DNA from: Rhodamnia argentea
Taxonomy: Eukaryota; Streptophyta; Magnoliopsida; Myrtales; Myrtaceae
DNA: 64,000 nucleotides
Direction: 5' to 3'
NCBI RefSeq assembly: GCF_020921035.1
Contig: NC_063157.1
Coordinates: forward strand, 21,841,015-21,905,014
The position numbers were made by a program, and so were the translations under genes. The first letter of the stretch is position 1. Each line of letters starts with the position of its first letter. Below the pieces are notes generated by a model. It was not told where the DNA came from. It saw nothing but the letters and a program-made list of their open reading frames with translations, and did no database searches. Below are positions 12,337 to 22,610 of this stretch, piece by piece.

Positions 12337-12839
12337 ATGGCGTCGCAGCAGGAAAGAGAAGAACTTGACCGCCGTGCTAGGGAGGGAGAGACGGTGGTTC
12401 CCGGCGGCACTGGCGGGAAGAGCCTCGAGGCTCAAGAACACCTGGCTGAAGGTAAAACTCTTTTTCTTTTTCTTCTTCCTATCATAATTTAGAGTCCTTT
12501 TTCGGAAATATTATGCAAAAGTTTACTTTGATTTGGATGTTCTTTATGGAATCCAGACGACCTCATTAGGGTCTCGATTTAGTAAAGATTCGAAGGGGAG
12601 CTTTTTTGAATCTTCTTTGCAGTTTACATGCACTAATGATGAGGAATATAATAATCCGATGTCCTCAACATGCAGGGAGGAACAAAGGAGGGCAGACGAG
12701 GAAGGAGCAGCTGGGGACGGAAGGGTACCAGGAGATGGGCCGGAAGGGCGGGCTGAGTACCACCGACGAGCCGGGCGGTGAGCGAGCAGCTAGCGAGGGC
12801 GTCGAGATCGACGAGTCCAAGTTCCGCACCAAGAGCTGA
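12337..12839 (+). CDS. EM6: Em-like LEA protein (LEA_5 family), copy 1
   Basis: Two exons, 12337-12451 and 12676-12839, joined by a 224-bp intron with GT/AG borders, encode 92 residues. This is a small, very hydrophilic late-embryogenesis-abundant protein thought to protect cytosolic components during seed desiccation. Exon 1 contains the family signature [20 protein letters not shown]. Exon 2 contains the single conserved block [20 protein letters not shown] followed by GGLS, and the C-terminal [11 protein letters not shown]. Length and single 20-residue block match Arabidopsis EM6. The start is the first ATG after a TATA box with ABRE elements, and it matches the family MASQQE start. A paralogue lies 4.3 kb downstream on the same strand. 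Expression in maturing seed under ABA control is inferred from the promoter and the family. Confidence 0.93.
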
Positions 12840-12903
12840 ACACTCTCTCGTTAGCTAGGGTTTTTTTTAGCTCGGTCTTTCGCTTTTATGTGTTCATGAA
12901 GGC

Positions 12904-12909
12904 AATAAA
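12904..12909 (+). terminator. Candidate polyadenylation signal of Em copy 1
   Basis: AATAAA lies 65 bp after the stop codon of the first Em gene. A near-upstream element of this kind at this distance is normal for plant 3' ends. Confidence 0.4.
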
Positions 12910-13193
12910 AAGGGTGGTGCTGGGAGGATGAATGAAATGAGACTCAGTTGCTATGTGTGTTTGTTGGACTTTACCCCGAATTTTACATGTGTGAAGTGAG
13001 GATAAGAGTATCAGAATATCTTCAATGAACGCACCCATAATTATAGGTGCTCGAGAGAATCACATCAAGTAACTTCGGAAATCTTTCTCTCGCTCTCTCG
13101 ACTTTAAATCAACAGAGGAGACACAGACGACGACTGAGAGAATAAAAGGGGACGAGACGGGAAAGCGAGGCACACGGCTGGCTCGACGGGAGG

Positions 13194-14070
13194 GAAAGAG
13201 CAGGGCTTTTTTCCAATTTAGTATAAAAAATAAAATAAAAATTACCAAAATTGGTTAAGAAAAAAAATATTTATCGTTTTAGGTGTCGCTCGGCATTGTG
13301 AATGCCGAACAAGTATTACTTTTTTATTTTTTTATTTTTCCTTTAATCATTTTTTTAATTTCTTTTTCTTGTTTTCTTGTAATCATTTTTTCATTATTCA
13401 ATTTGTTTTCTGGAATGGACAAAATATTAATAAAATTTGTATATAATACCATGTTCTGTAATATTCAAGCGAATTAACAATGGATGAAACATTTCTATAT
13501 CGAGAATTTATCTACAAATGATGTTCTAAAAATTCAAACAACAAAAAATAGAGATCGACACGGGATGAATGTTGTCGACGCCATTCTGCCTCCCAACTCA
13601 CTACGTCGACTTTGCCTCCCACCTCCGGTCGGCGTTCATCGGTGACGGGGAACTCGAGTCATGCACCACGATACGATGACCCGCCTTGACTCCGAGGAAA
13701 GAGAGCGAATGAGCGAGGCGATGGGGAACTCGAGTCATGCACCACGATACGATGACGCGCCTTGACTCCGAGGAAAGCGAGCAAACGAGTGAGAATATTA
13801 CAGAACAGGATATCATATACAAATTTCATTAATGTCTTGTCCATTCCAGAAAACAAATTGAAGAATAAAAAAATGATTACAAGAAAGCAAGAAAAATAAA
13901 TTAAAAAAATGATTAAAGGAAAGTAATAATAAAAATTGGAAAAAAAAATACACTTGCTCGGCATTCAAAATGCCGAGCGACACCTAAAATGGTAAATATA
14001 TTTTTTCTTAACCTATTTTGGTAATTTTTTAATTTTTTTATACTAACTTGGAAAAAAGCCCGAAAGAGCA
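13194..14070. mobile_element. Non-autonomous Mutator-type TIR element with 9-bp TSD
   Basis: The element proper is 13203-14061 (859 bp). Its arms, 13203-13466 and 13793-14061, are long inverted repeats, nearly 90% alike by eye. Both start gggcttttttccaa and contain a small hairpin around tgtcgctcggcatt. The 9-bp duplication GAAAGAGCA flanks it exactly, at 13194-13202 and 14062-14070. Long arms with a 9-bp duplication are the hallmark of Mutator-like elements. There is no transposase, so it would depend on a MURA-type source elsewhere. The G/C-richer centre (13467-13792) could be filler or captured host DNA. It lies between the two Em genes. Confidence 0.9.
13647..13798. repeat. 76-bp direct tandem duplication inside the Mutator-type element
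   Basis: A 76-bp unit starting ggggaactcgagtcatgcac at 13647 is repeated from 13723 with few differences. Differences cluster at the unit ends. It lies in the non-TIR interior of the element, next to the right arm. Confidence 0.85.
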
Positions 14071-14414
14071 TTACGTCCGTAGAGAAGATGCTTCTCTATC
14101 TGCGCCTTTGGCCTCGTTGGTCCACCGTGTCTGGTCACGTCGGTCTGAACTAGCACCGCTCTGCCGGCGGCACTTGGCGTTCGCTGCATCCCCGTCAAGT
14201 TTCGCTCCTTCGTGGCCCGCGACCGAACCGGCGACCTCCACGCAACCCCTCACCAGCAGCACTTGATGTTTGGGTGATCTCCTGCGAGTTTCAGTCTTTT
14301 CTTTGCAGGTTAATTGGTGATTCGTGAAGGTTTATTGCTGCTGTTGCAGTTCTCGCCTATGTTGGATTATTCAATTCTAAAATGATTTGTCTAAGATTTT
14401 TAACTAAAAATTTA
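14071..14414. other. Short G/C-rich interval, no gene assigned
   Basis: About 200 bp of G/C-rich sequence with short open frames on both strands is followed by A/T-rich sequence. Composition resembles a promoter or 5' exon fragment, but no protein family or splice pattern could be recognised. Confidence 0.3.
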
Positions 14415-14908
14415 TCCAAAAAGTTTCAAACCTATTGCATCTTAGCCAATTTAATCATAAATCTTTCAATTTTATTAATTGAGTCTTAAACACTTTAGTA
14501 TTTTGCCAATTAAGCACATCCAGCCAATTTTAACCGGAAATCTCTGACATGGACACTAGGCACCCTACATGGCACGATCGGTACCGACATGGATGATTTT
14601 TATAATTTTTTAATAAAAAATTGCTGAGTTTTTTTTTCTCATTTTTTATTGTTTCTGACTTGAGGAAAAAAAAGGAAAATAAATAAATAAAATTAAAAAA
14701 GAAATGAAATGAAATGAAATATAAAAAATTATCCTCGTCAGCACCAACTGTCTTACGTGGCACCATGCGTCAAAGTTAGCCATTTTGAACTAAAATTGGC
14801 CCAATGAACTCAATTGATAAGGTATCAAAAAATTTAGGACTCAATTGGTAAAATTGAAAGGCGTAAGACTAAATTAGCTAAAGTGCAATAGGTTTAGGAC
14901 TTTTTGGA
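14415..14908. repeat. Foldback (MITE-like) element
   Basis: The left arm starts tccaaaaagtttcaaaccta and the right arm ends taggtttaggactttttgga. The arms can be paired for roughly 150-200 bp with mismatches. The centre contains caccctacatggcacgatcgg, the same core seen near 1753 and 31382. There is no coding sequence. An exact target-site duplication was not found. Confidence 0.65.
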
Positions 14909-15479
14909 CAGTATTTTCGATTTTCAAGCAAACCTTGATTATGAAAGTTTCTATATCGAAAAATCTTAATAATCAAGAATTCAAGCTGCGTGACGTAAGA
15001 TCATATTTTCGATTATTCCGATTGCCTTGTTTCCTAATTTGGATTGTGGTAGATATATGGCTTATATGGCTTTATTATAGAGTCGCGCTTTTTCCACTAC
15101 TCTTTTGGTTTAGACACTCCTTTTTCTTGTGTTTTGATCATACTATCGCTGTTTTATTTATGGTCAACTCTTTGTATTTTGTTTCTTCCCTCTTTCCTTT
15201 GTCTAGATAAGGGATATATAAGAAAATCAAAAAATATGAGAGACAAAAGCTCTCAAGATCATGCTCTATTTGGAGGACAAATTGAATCAATTCGTTAGAG
15301 CCTTCCCATAAATAGTAGATATATCTGTGTCAATGACAAATTGCACTAAAATCAGAGTGAAAGAATCAAGATTCTTCCAAATTATTCACTCGTTAATCAA
15401 AGTCATTTATGCGAATATTTGTTCTATGACATTCTCTTTGCTATGTGAATGAGAATTGTAGCAAAACAAGAGTGAAAAA
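14909..15479. other. Intergenic, no supported gene
   Basis: A/T-rich sequence. A plus-strand frame at 14935-15210 is hydrophobic but shows no family signature and no clear codon bias, so it is not called as a gene. Confidence 0.35.
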
Positions 15480-16121
15480 ATCAAGGTTTTGGCGTGTAAC
15501 TTATCAATAGCATGTAGAATCTGGTAGTTCAAGATGTCCAATTTTAGCATTTTCCGGGCATAGCTCTTGTACACTTTCTGAATCTCCTGAAGTGGATCTT
15601 TGTGCTCAAGCTTGTGATCGATCTTCAGCGGCTTCAGCTTGAGGTCGGCTCACCATCCTTCGGGAGTCTGTTTCGGATTCTTCTAAGATCGTGGGAAGTC
15701 CTCCGGTTCTCACAATTTTAAGTTCCATCTTTAGCTCCTCTACTATGTCATCATGTTCTTGGAAATTTTCTGAATTAGCCGTCGTCATCCTCCAATTCAA
15801 AAAGCTCTGCCTTTTCACTAAGCTGATGATCCGTCAATTGTTTCCTTACCTTGTTATCAACGCTTCATCCACTGCAATGCTTTGAACAGAGCCATCTTTC
15901 TCAAGAGACTCCTCTATTTGCTCGTGAGCTTTATTCTCCTCTTCACCCAACTCTTTGCCGACACAATGCCCGTAATCAAGATCATTACAATGGATTGTGC
16001 AATCATTGCTTGAATCCACGTACGCCTCTTGGACAGCGAAGCTCGTGATTTTTTGGTTGCTCCACAAATCCAATGACGTCTCTCCCAATGCACAACTGGT
16101 ACTTGCTCGATGCAATTTCAC
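15480..16121 (-). pseudogene. Broken remnant of a plant-specific coiled-coil protein (possibly DUF1666 type)
   Basis: Minus-strand conceptual pieces in different frames run in a sensible order. An acidic stretch is followed by EELKMELKIVRTGGLPTILE, then LKPLKIDHKLEHKDP, then VYKSYARKMLKLDILNYQ near 15545. From memory, the last three blocks match a plant protein family in which a GLPTILE block is followed by a KPxKIDEK block and an RMRKFDILNYQ block. At least two frameshifts and no start codon mark it as a pseudogene. The DUF1666 label is uncertain. Confidence 0.4.
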
Positions 16122-16880
16122 AATTGGCCGTCATACAATATGTTCATGCTTTTTCAACATTTTTTCCTTTCAACTAAAGCTGGTAAGAAAGAGTTGATAA
16201 ATTTAAGAAGTTGCTACGGAAAAAAACAAAAGTTTGTAGATGATAAGAAAAACCGATAAGAAAAGAAAATGACAATTGATAACTCGATTAGAAAGTTGGT
16301 AAATTTGAAAAAATATAAATGTGGGTAAGTAATTTAAAGGAGAGTTATTAACCTAAACATAATTGATAATTGAATCTGTTAAATGATGGTAAGTCACTGT
16401 AACCAATTTTTTTCACAACAATGTTTTGACACTTATTATCATTAATTGAAATTTACTAGCTTGGGCATGAAACAAAAAAAGTTATCTCTAAAAGATTGTG
16501 TTTCTGTACAAGCGGTTATCAAATTGTTATTTATCAACAGAGTTAATGCGCGCACGCACTCGTGCATATATATGTTGACATTTGGATACTATTTGTGAAT
16601 TAGCCTTTTCACGTCATCGGCATATACTGAACCAAATCAACATTCAAATTCTAAGTATTTCGTGATGGGATTTTTTTTTTTTTTTTTGGATCGAAAAATG
16701 TCTTATTCATGCTAAGTTAAAAAAAAAAAAGATGAACGAAAAAGCAAAATTTCATAAACGAAGAAAGGCATCTCTCCAACAATTATTCATCAATTAAGAA
16801 TAGGAAAATGTACTTGCCCTTTAAGCCTTTAACGACGGGTTTCCGTCACCGTCAGCCTTCTAGTGATTCTGGTTCGCCCT
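16122..16880. other. Intergenic, A/T-rich
   Basis: No gene is seen. The sequence is A/T-rich with poly-T and poly-A tracts near 16672 and 16720. From about 16800 it grades into the promoter of the second Em gene. Confidence 0.35.
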
Positions 16881-16909
16881 CGTGTCATTCCTTTCGCGCG
16901 TTCACTGCC

Positions 16910-16991
16910 CACGTGTCAACTATGTCTTGCCCTGTCCGGCCTCGTCACCGACACGTGTCGCCATCTCCTTCACCTTCTCTTCCTACATAAA
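16910..16991 (+). promoter_or_regulatory. Two G-box/ABRE elements and weak TATA-like box of Em copy 2
   Basis: CACGTG occurs at 16910-16915 (in cccacgtgtcaa) and at 16952-16957, the latter within the 10-bp palindrome GACACGTGTC. A tacataaagg sequence at 16985-16994 is the best TATA candidate, about 110 bp before the ATG. The palindromic dehydration element of copy 1 is not present here, so the two promoters share ABREs but differ in the coupled site. Confidence 0.6.
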
Positions 16992-17095
16992 GGTTCGATC
17001 CAGCGTCCCCCACTCAGCTTCAATAGTCTCCTGTAGCTTCAACACAACTAGCGAGTTCGTAGAGAGAACAACAGAGAGAGAGAGTGCCCACGGAA

Positions 17096-17541
17096 ATGGC
17101 GTCGGAGCAGGAGATCGAGGAAATCGAACGCCGTGCGAGGGAGAGAGTACCCATGGTAAAGGCGTTGGAGGAGGAGAGAGAGGAACTCGAACGCCGTGCG
17201 AGGGAGGGAGAGACGGTGGTTCCCGGCGGCACTGGTGGCAAGAGCCTCGAGGCCCAGGAACACCTCGCTGAAGGTAATATTTTAGGACGTGGATTTCCCA
17301 ACGCTTCATAATTCGAGTCTTTTGAAAACTAAAGATCCCTTTTTGACTGGCTTACTTCACAACAGGGAGGAGCAAAGGAGGGCAAAAAGGAGGGCAGACG
17401 AGGAAAGAGCAGGTAGGGAAAGAAGGGTACCAGGAGATGGGCCGCAAGGGCGGGCTGAGCTCCACCGGGGAGTCGGGTGGAGAGCGTGCCGCTCGCAAGG
17501 GCATCGAGATCGACGAGTCCAAGTTCAAGACCCGGAGCTGA
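17096..17541 (+). CDS. Em-like LEA protein (LEA_5 family), copy 2
   Basis: Two exons, 17096-17273 and 17366-17541, with a 92-bp intron encode 117 residues. The family blocks [41 protein letters not shown] and [12 protein letters not shown] are intact. It is longer than copy 1 because of an N-terminal insertion: the segment IERRARER near residue 10 recurs as LERRAREG near residue 31. There is also a four-residue duplication in [16 protein letters not shown]. The rest aligns with copy 1 from end to end, and the intron sits at the same codon, so the pair arose by tandem duplication. The start is the first ATG after the leader. Function as a seed desiccation protectant is inferred from the family. 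Confidence 0.92.
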
Positions 17542-19850
17542 ATTCTATGTTCAGCTTCTCTACTTAGCTACTAGGGCCTCCTTTTGTTTCGAGTTTTTTG
17601 AGGTTTTGCATGTGTAGTAGGATAAGATCACCAGCATCTGCGTTGTTATTGTATGTTGTGGGAAGTTTTTGGTGCTGGTGGCAGTGCGTATAGCTAAGCT
17701 GGCGTCTGCAGTACGTGTTCCACTGTACATATAATGGAATGCCTGTTCGTACTCGCTGCTCAGCATCATTTTTAGCAAATCAAAACTGGGTTGAAAATTT
17801 AGAACGTTTTACTTGCAGAAATATTAGCAAGAAAGTCCTAAAGCTGTCAGCTCTAGCGGACAAGCTGCTTTAGAACAGCAGATTGATCTGTGTGCAATGG
17901 TCGGGAGTGCCACTTAAGTAATCTTCTTCCAACAGCAATCATCAGCGATGGAAATGTCGTTTCATTTCATGTCTGCACCATCATGGGAAGATAGCCTGCG
18001 TAAACCAGCAAGGCTCAAAAGTCTCTCTTTCTTCTGTGCCATGGTCTACCATCCTCGATTGGATCTCCTTCCATCACGCAGAAAAAGAAAGGAAAAATAC
18101 AGGTCGAGCACGAGCGCAGCGATTGCTCGAAGTTCTCAATGTGCTAAACACGCTTTCTGATCTAGGGCAAAGGTCAGAAAGCATGTTTACTTGAACGAGC
18201 AGAAAACATGGAATTTACAACTCCGCATACTCTACAGTGCATGTTGGTGCCCATATTCATATGTAAATGGCTCACCAAATAAATACATGATATCATTATA
18301 AAAAAAATTCACGATTGGGCCACCATTTATGTCAAGAATTTCAGCCTAAACTAGTCGGATGGACTCAACTGATATCAATGTGAAAATATTTAGAATTAAA
18401 TTAGTTCAATTGAAAGGTTTATAATTATTTTTGAAAAAAAGAGATTTAGGATTAAATTTGTATGAATGTAATAGGTTCATGACCTTTTTTTTATAGTTTT
18501 TTCGAAAAAGAATTTATATACTCTTATTGAAAACAGAAAGAATGCAAGAATGATGTTGGAGATAAAAACAAAAAGTGATTGGAGAAATCTAATGGACGCC
18601 CAACAATTGCTTAGTTGTTCAAATTCTGAATTTTATTGTGTCATTATATACATCGAATTTTTAGTAATTTGTGTATCCTATGATTGCTCCTTATTATAAT
18701 CATACCATTCTTCCTTTTAACGTGAAGTATGCATTAAATGGCGAAAATAAATAAATAAATGAAAAGGAAAGTGTAAGAAAAGTATTATGGCTGCCTTTGG
18801 TTCAGCTATCCCAAGGGTTTCTAAAATCTTTTTGTAGTTAGCCAAATGATCTTGGCAAAACTAAAAGCTCAAGACAAGTTCCCTACCTGCTTTGGTTTTT
18901 AGCATTTTTGAGAAGGGCATTTCTTGGGTCAAATGATTTTTTTCCTTCCAAAACTACCATCACTAATCATTTTCATTTTTTGATTTTGCCCTTGTTCATT
19001 GTCTTCAGAAAATGTTGCTCATCTTCTGAGGGGGTCGGTGAGGCTAGTTCTGGCTCACCGACTTCGGCGAAAGGTTTGAGTTTTTTTAATAAAATAATAC
19101 AGCCAAAGCACTTTGTAAGAAGAAGTTTGCCAAATACTATTAAACCAAAGTTGCTTTGCAAAGGAGTTTTCACTAAACACAATTTGCATTTCTTCAAAGG
19201 GCTTTAGGCTTTCAACTTTTGCATTTTCTCAAAACTCATTTCCAAAGACAAACAAAGCGCAGTCTTCTATAGTTCATTTCATAAAACATAATTCACTTCA
19301 TTTAGTATTTCTTAAACAATTTGACAAATAATCAACTGGTAGATCATTTCAAGAGATGGTTTACATGTAGTTTGGAGTAATTTAAAGGGTGGTTAGTGCC
19401 CCATCCAGTTTTGTATAGCAAATAACTTCGAACACCGCCTTTTGTTTTTAATAAGAATCATGCCATGAGATTTCTCTTTCATAGCTTATAACATATCTAA
19501 TTCCTATTATTTTTAAGAAGAGATGAGCACCACTCTCCCGACAATACGAAACCAAACAACAAAGTTACTTTGACCGGAAAAACTCAAAATCTTGCAATTA
19601 AGTGAGAAACAAGTATCAAAATCAAGTTTAAAAATACATTATCTAAGACTCAATTAAGCTTATTAGGTAACAAAATGACTTGTTGCCCCAACTAAAAGCT
19701 CGAAGTAAAACAACTACTAGCGTCCATTGTACTGTTGGAGTTGGCAAATCATTCGAGAACTCTTGTTTCTCATACTGGGCACACTCACATGAGCTTAGGA
19801 AAACTGAAGTATGAACTGACGAAATATGACCCCTGCGCATGGAATGCGGG
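17542..19850. other. Intergenic with partial dispersed repeats
   Basis: No gene is recognised. From 18340 to 18510 there is a partial copy of the dispersed foldback repeat (aaatatttagaattaaatt and tttaggattaaat phrases). From 18790 to 19265 there is a non-coding, MITE-like stretch with weak inverted ends. The remainder is A/T-rich. Confidence 0.35.
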
Positions 19851-19854
19851 GTTC

Positions 19855-20205
19855 CACTAGCCGGTGTGCAGATGGCTACCCCGCTCGCTCATCGGCGATC
19901 GGGGATTCGGGGGCAACGCCCCCAAAACAACAACAAGTTAGGGCTTGTGTTTAAGTTGACCCGTTTATTGTGGAATCAAAGAGGTTTGGATAGGCTTAGG
20001 TTTTAGATCCATTTTTTAGGCCATATTTATTGTGCTTGTATGAAAGATCATTGTAACGAGTTATGCGGCTGTAAACCTAAATTATAATGAAATCTCTTTA
20101 CATGACGTAACCATATTCTGGAGTGAACCTGGGCAAATCGTGATTCATCTATTTTTCAATTATCTGTGTAATTGTTCTGATTCAGATTAGGATACAACCC
20201 ATCAT
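19855..20205 (+). repeat. LTR-like fragment
   Basis: The order of signals resembles the R-U5 end of a plant LTR: a G/C-rich hairpin-forming ggattcgggggcaacgcccc near 19905, a long T/G-rich leader with aatgaaatctct near 20087, then gtgaacctgggcaaat near 20125. The minus-strand region near 9970 shows a similar order. No coding domains or target-site duplications were found, so it is probably a decayed solo LTR. Confidence 0.4.
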
Positions 20206-21622
20206 GTACTACTACAGCACCTCGCACACGGAATCCAAAACGATTGATTTGAACTCTGCCCACGCTCGTTGTAAGTGAGTCATAATTTATTGGAAAGCTA
20301 ACTCTATTTACATAAAATGTGAAGTCACATCCGACTCAAAAGAAGGGCTTAAATGGATGAAAATTTGTGCTAAACATGGTAGTGTGAATATGGTTCCTAT
20401 AGTGCACAACAAACTTCAAAATTATAACTTGGATAAAACAATATACCAAATCGGCTTTATAAATTTCAACGATTCCTTGACTCTCTAAAGGTTCTTTCCG
20501 ACATGATTTTATAGCTCGACAACAACACAATCCTAAATTGCAACATCACTGAGAAATTAAGGAATCAAGGCTTGGAATTCTTACTGAGCACTTTGAAACA
20601 TATTGACTCAGCATGCTGACGGGCTCTTGCAGTATATTTCCGTTCTGAGTGCGAGTTTTTTTCATTCTTCCTTCCCCAAAGAGGACTAAGATATGCCTAT
20701 GACTAGGCTTAAGCATTAAAACACGAATTGATGTCTTCCGGACTAGAAACTGAATTTGCTGTTGATGCTGATTGGTAACAACTAATTATTCTAAGTATGC
20801 ACTGAACATGCCCTCCGTCAAAAGTGCCTGCTTCTAAATTAACTTTGATTAATCTTTGCTGGTCTTTCAAGTAATTCTGTTTAGAAATCTTGATTTAGAA
20901 CCACCACCATATGCAAACACGGACACTTAAGATCATGATCTAATAAAAATCAAATCTTTCAAGCCAATTCTTGCTGCGACTCCTACGTTGAGATGATAAT
21001 GCTCTTAAAGCAACTCCTTAGAATTAAATACAGAAGCCACTTCCAGCAAATGATTCCATGGGACCACAGAGATGTTGTATCTTCTACTGATGTGCTGAAC
21101 AAGTACCTATTCATAAAAATGCAAATTGTTACTGGATTGAAGTGAATCGGCACAAGAAACTTGAGCCTTTTTGAGAAACTAAACCGCGTTCTGACGTAAA
21201 TTCCAATTGCTCAAGCCTCATGGACAGAGGACGGCATTGAGATGACATGTCATTCTCGATCAGATTTAGGGGAAATTCTAGTTCAACGCAACAACCGTCC
21301 GCGATGTGCAAAACTTTCCTACATCATCCCATCAAAAGACACTATTTTAAAGCAAGTTCGTGGTTGCAGCAAGACAGGTTAAAAGTGAAAGCTCCTTGAA
21401 ACAACTCGTAGAATTAGATAAAGAAGCCACCTAAATTATTCTCTTGGAGTAGGCCGATGCCAAGACCTGATACGCACAAGCTTGCTGTATCTCCATCATT
21501 GTCTTCTGTATAAGTAGTTTGCTCGCTTCGCTCGTTATATCGATAGCAAGACAACTTTGACTCATAACCCGATCCCAATACACCCAATGCTAGATAGCGG
21601 CCAAGAAGCTTGCTCCGGTTAG
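20206..21622. other. Intergenic, no supported gene
   Basis: Only short chance frames. The part from about 21550 probably includes the former 5' region of the subtilase pseudogene that follows. Confidence 0.35.
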
Positions 21623-22610
21623 TTGCCGAAACAGACCACACCATCGACGCTTGAATCTGCAAGACCAACTGTGGCTTTCATTCATCTCCTCTGCCTTACT
21701 GTTTTCCTTTCCAATGTCAGTTCTCTCTTGCCAATGACCGAGACTCAATCAGCGGGTGGCGACCTGCAGACCTACATTGTCCACATGACTCCCCCCCGAG
21801 GGCCAGGACTCTTCTGAATCAGGAAACCTCAAGTCATGGCACCACTTGTTCTTGCCGACAAACTCTGCTGCCTCGGAGAAACAGAGCTGGGTGCTTCACT
21901 GTTACCGGAATGTGATGATCTGTTTTGCTGCGAGGCTGACTGCAGATTAAGTCACCGTGATGCAGGACAAACCGGGATACGTGGCGGCTCATCCAGATCA
22001 AGTATACTGGCTCCAAACAAAGCACAGCCCCAGTTCATGGGCTTACCCATGCTTCAAGGATCTCTCAATGGCTCAACTATGGGGGAGTCACGTGAACAAT
22101 GTAGGTCAGCAGGATGATCTTCATTGCCTCTATGATTTTGATGAACACAGAAATCAATCGATTCACAACCTCAGCCCTTGTTTATGTCCTTCCCATGTAT
22201 CATGTCAGTACTTTGCAGGTAAGAAGATCAAAGCTTATATCAACCAGAACTCCTACTGCTACCACCGTGTTCAAAGGAACATTGTACGAAAACCCGACTG
22301 CTCCCGCAGTTGCCACCTTCTCTTCGAGAGGCCCAAGCTTGGTTAGCCCAGGAATTCTGAAGCCAGACATTATTGGTCCCGGTTTGAACATATTAGCAGC
22401 ATGGTCGTTTCCCGTCAGAAATGAAATGGAAGCGAAGTATTACTTGGACATCCTTCTTGGCACTTCCATGTCTTGCCCTCACCTTAGCGGAATTGCAGCT
22501 TTGATAATGAGTCTTCATCTGGACTGGTCTCCTGTGGCGATTAAATCTGCCATCATGACTTCAGCTATGTTAAAAGTGGCACTTGTAATTATTCAAGTAC
22601 ATAGCTGCTT
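21623..22610 (+). pseudogene. Subtilisin-like serine protease (subtilase, S8A) pseudogene
   Basis: The pieces follow the order of a plant secreted subtilase. There is a hydrophobic signal-like stretch (VAFIHLLCLTVFLSNVSSLL) with GGDLQTYIVHMTPP after it, then I9 propeptide remains (RLTAD and MQDKPGYVAAHP). After these come the late catalytic domain: [20 protein letters not shown], then [16 protein letters not shown] with the serine, then [14 protein letters not shown]. The catalytic Asp and His regions are missing between about 22080 and 22110. There is no ATG before the signal sequence; the expected position near 21671 reads GTG. Frameshifts near 21810, 22030 and 22100 and an in-frame TAA near 21950 also break it. 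A normal enzyme is about 750 residues and ends well beyond this point. It is a dead, internally deleted copy. Confidence 0.85.

Noticed and set aside
18790..19265. Possible MITE with ends ctgcctttggtt and aaacaaagcgcag
   Set aside because: The inverted ends match only loosely and no target-site duplication was found.
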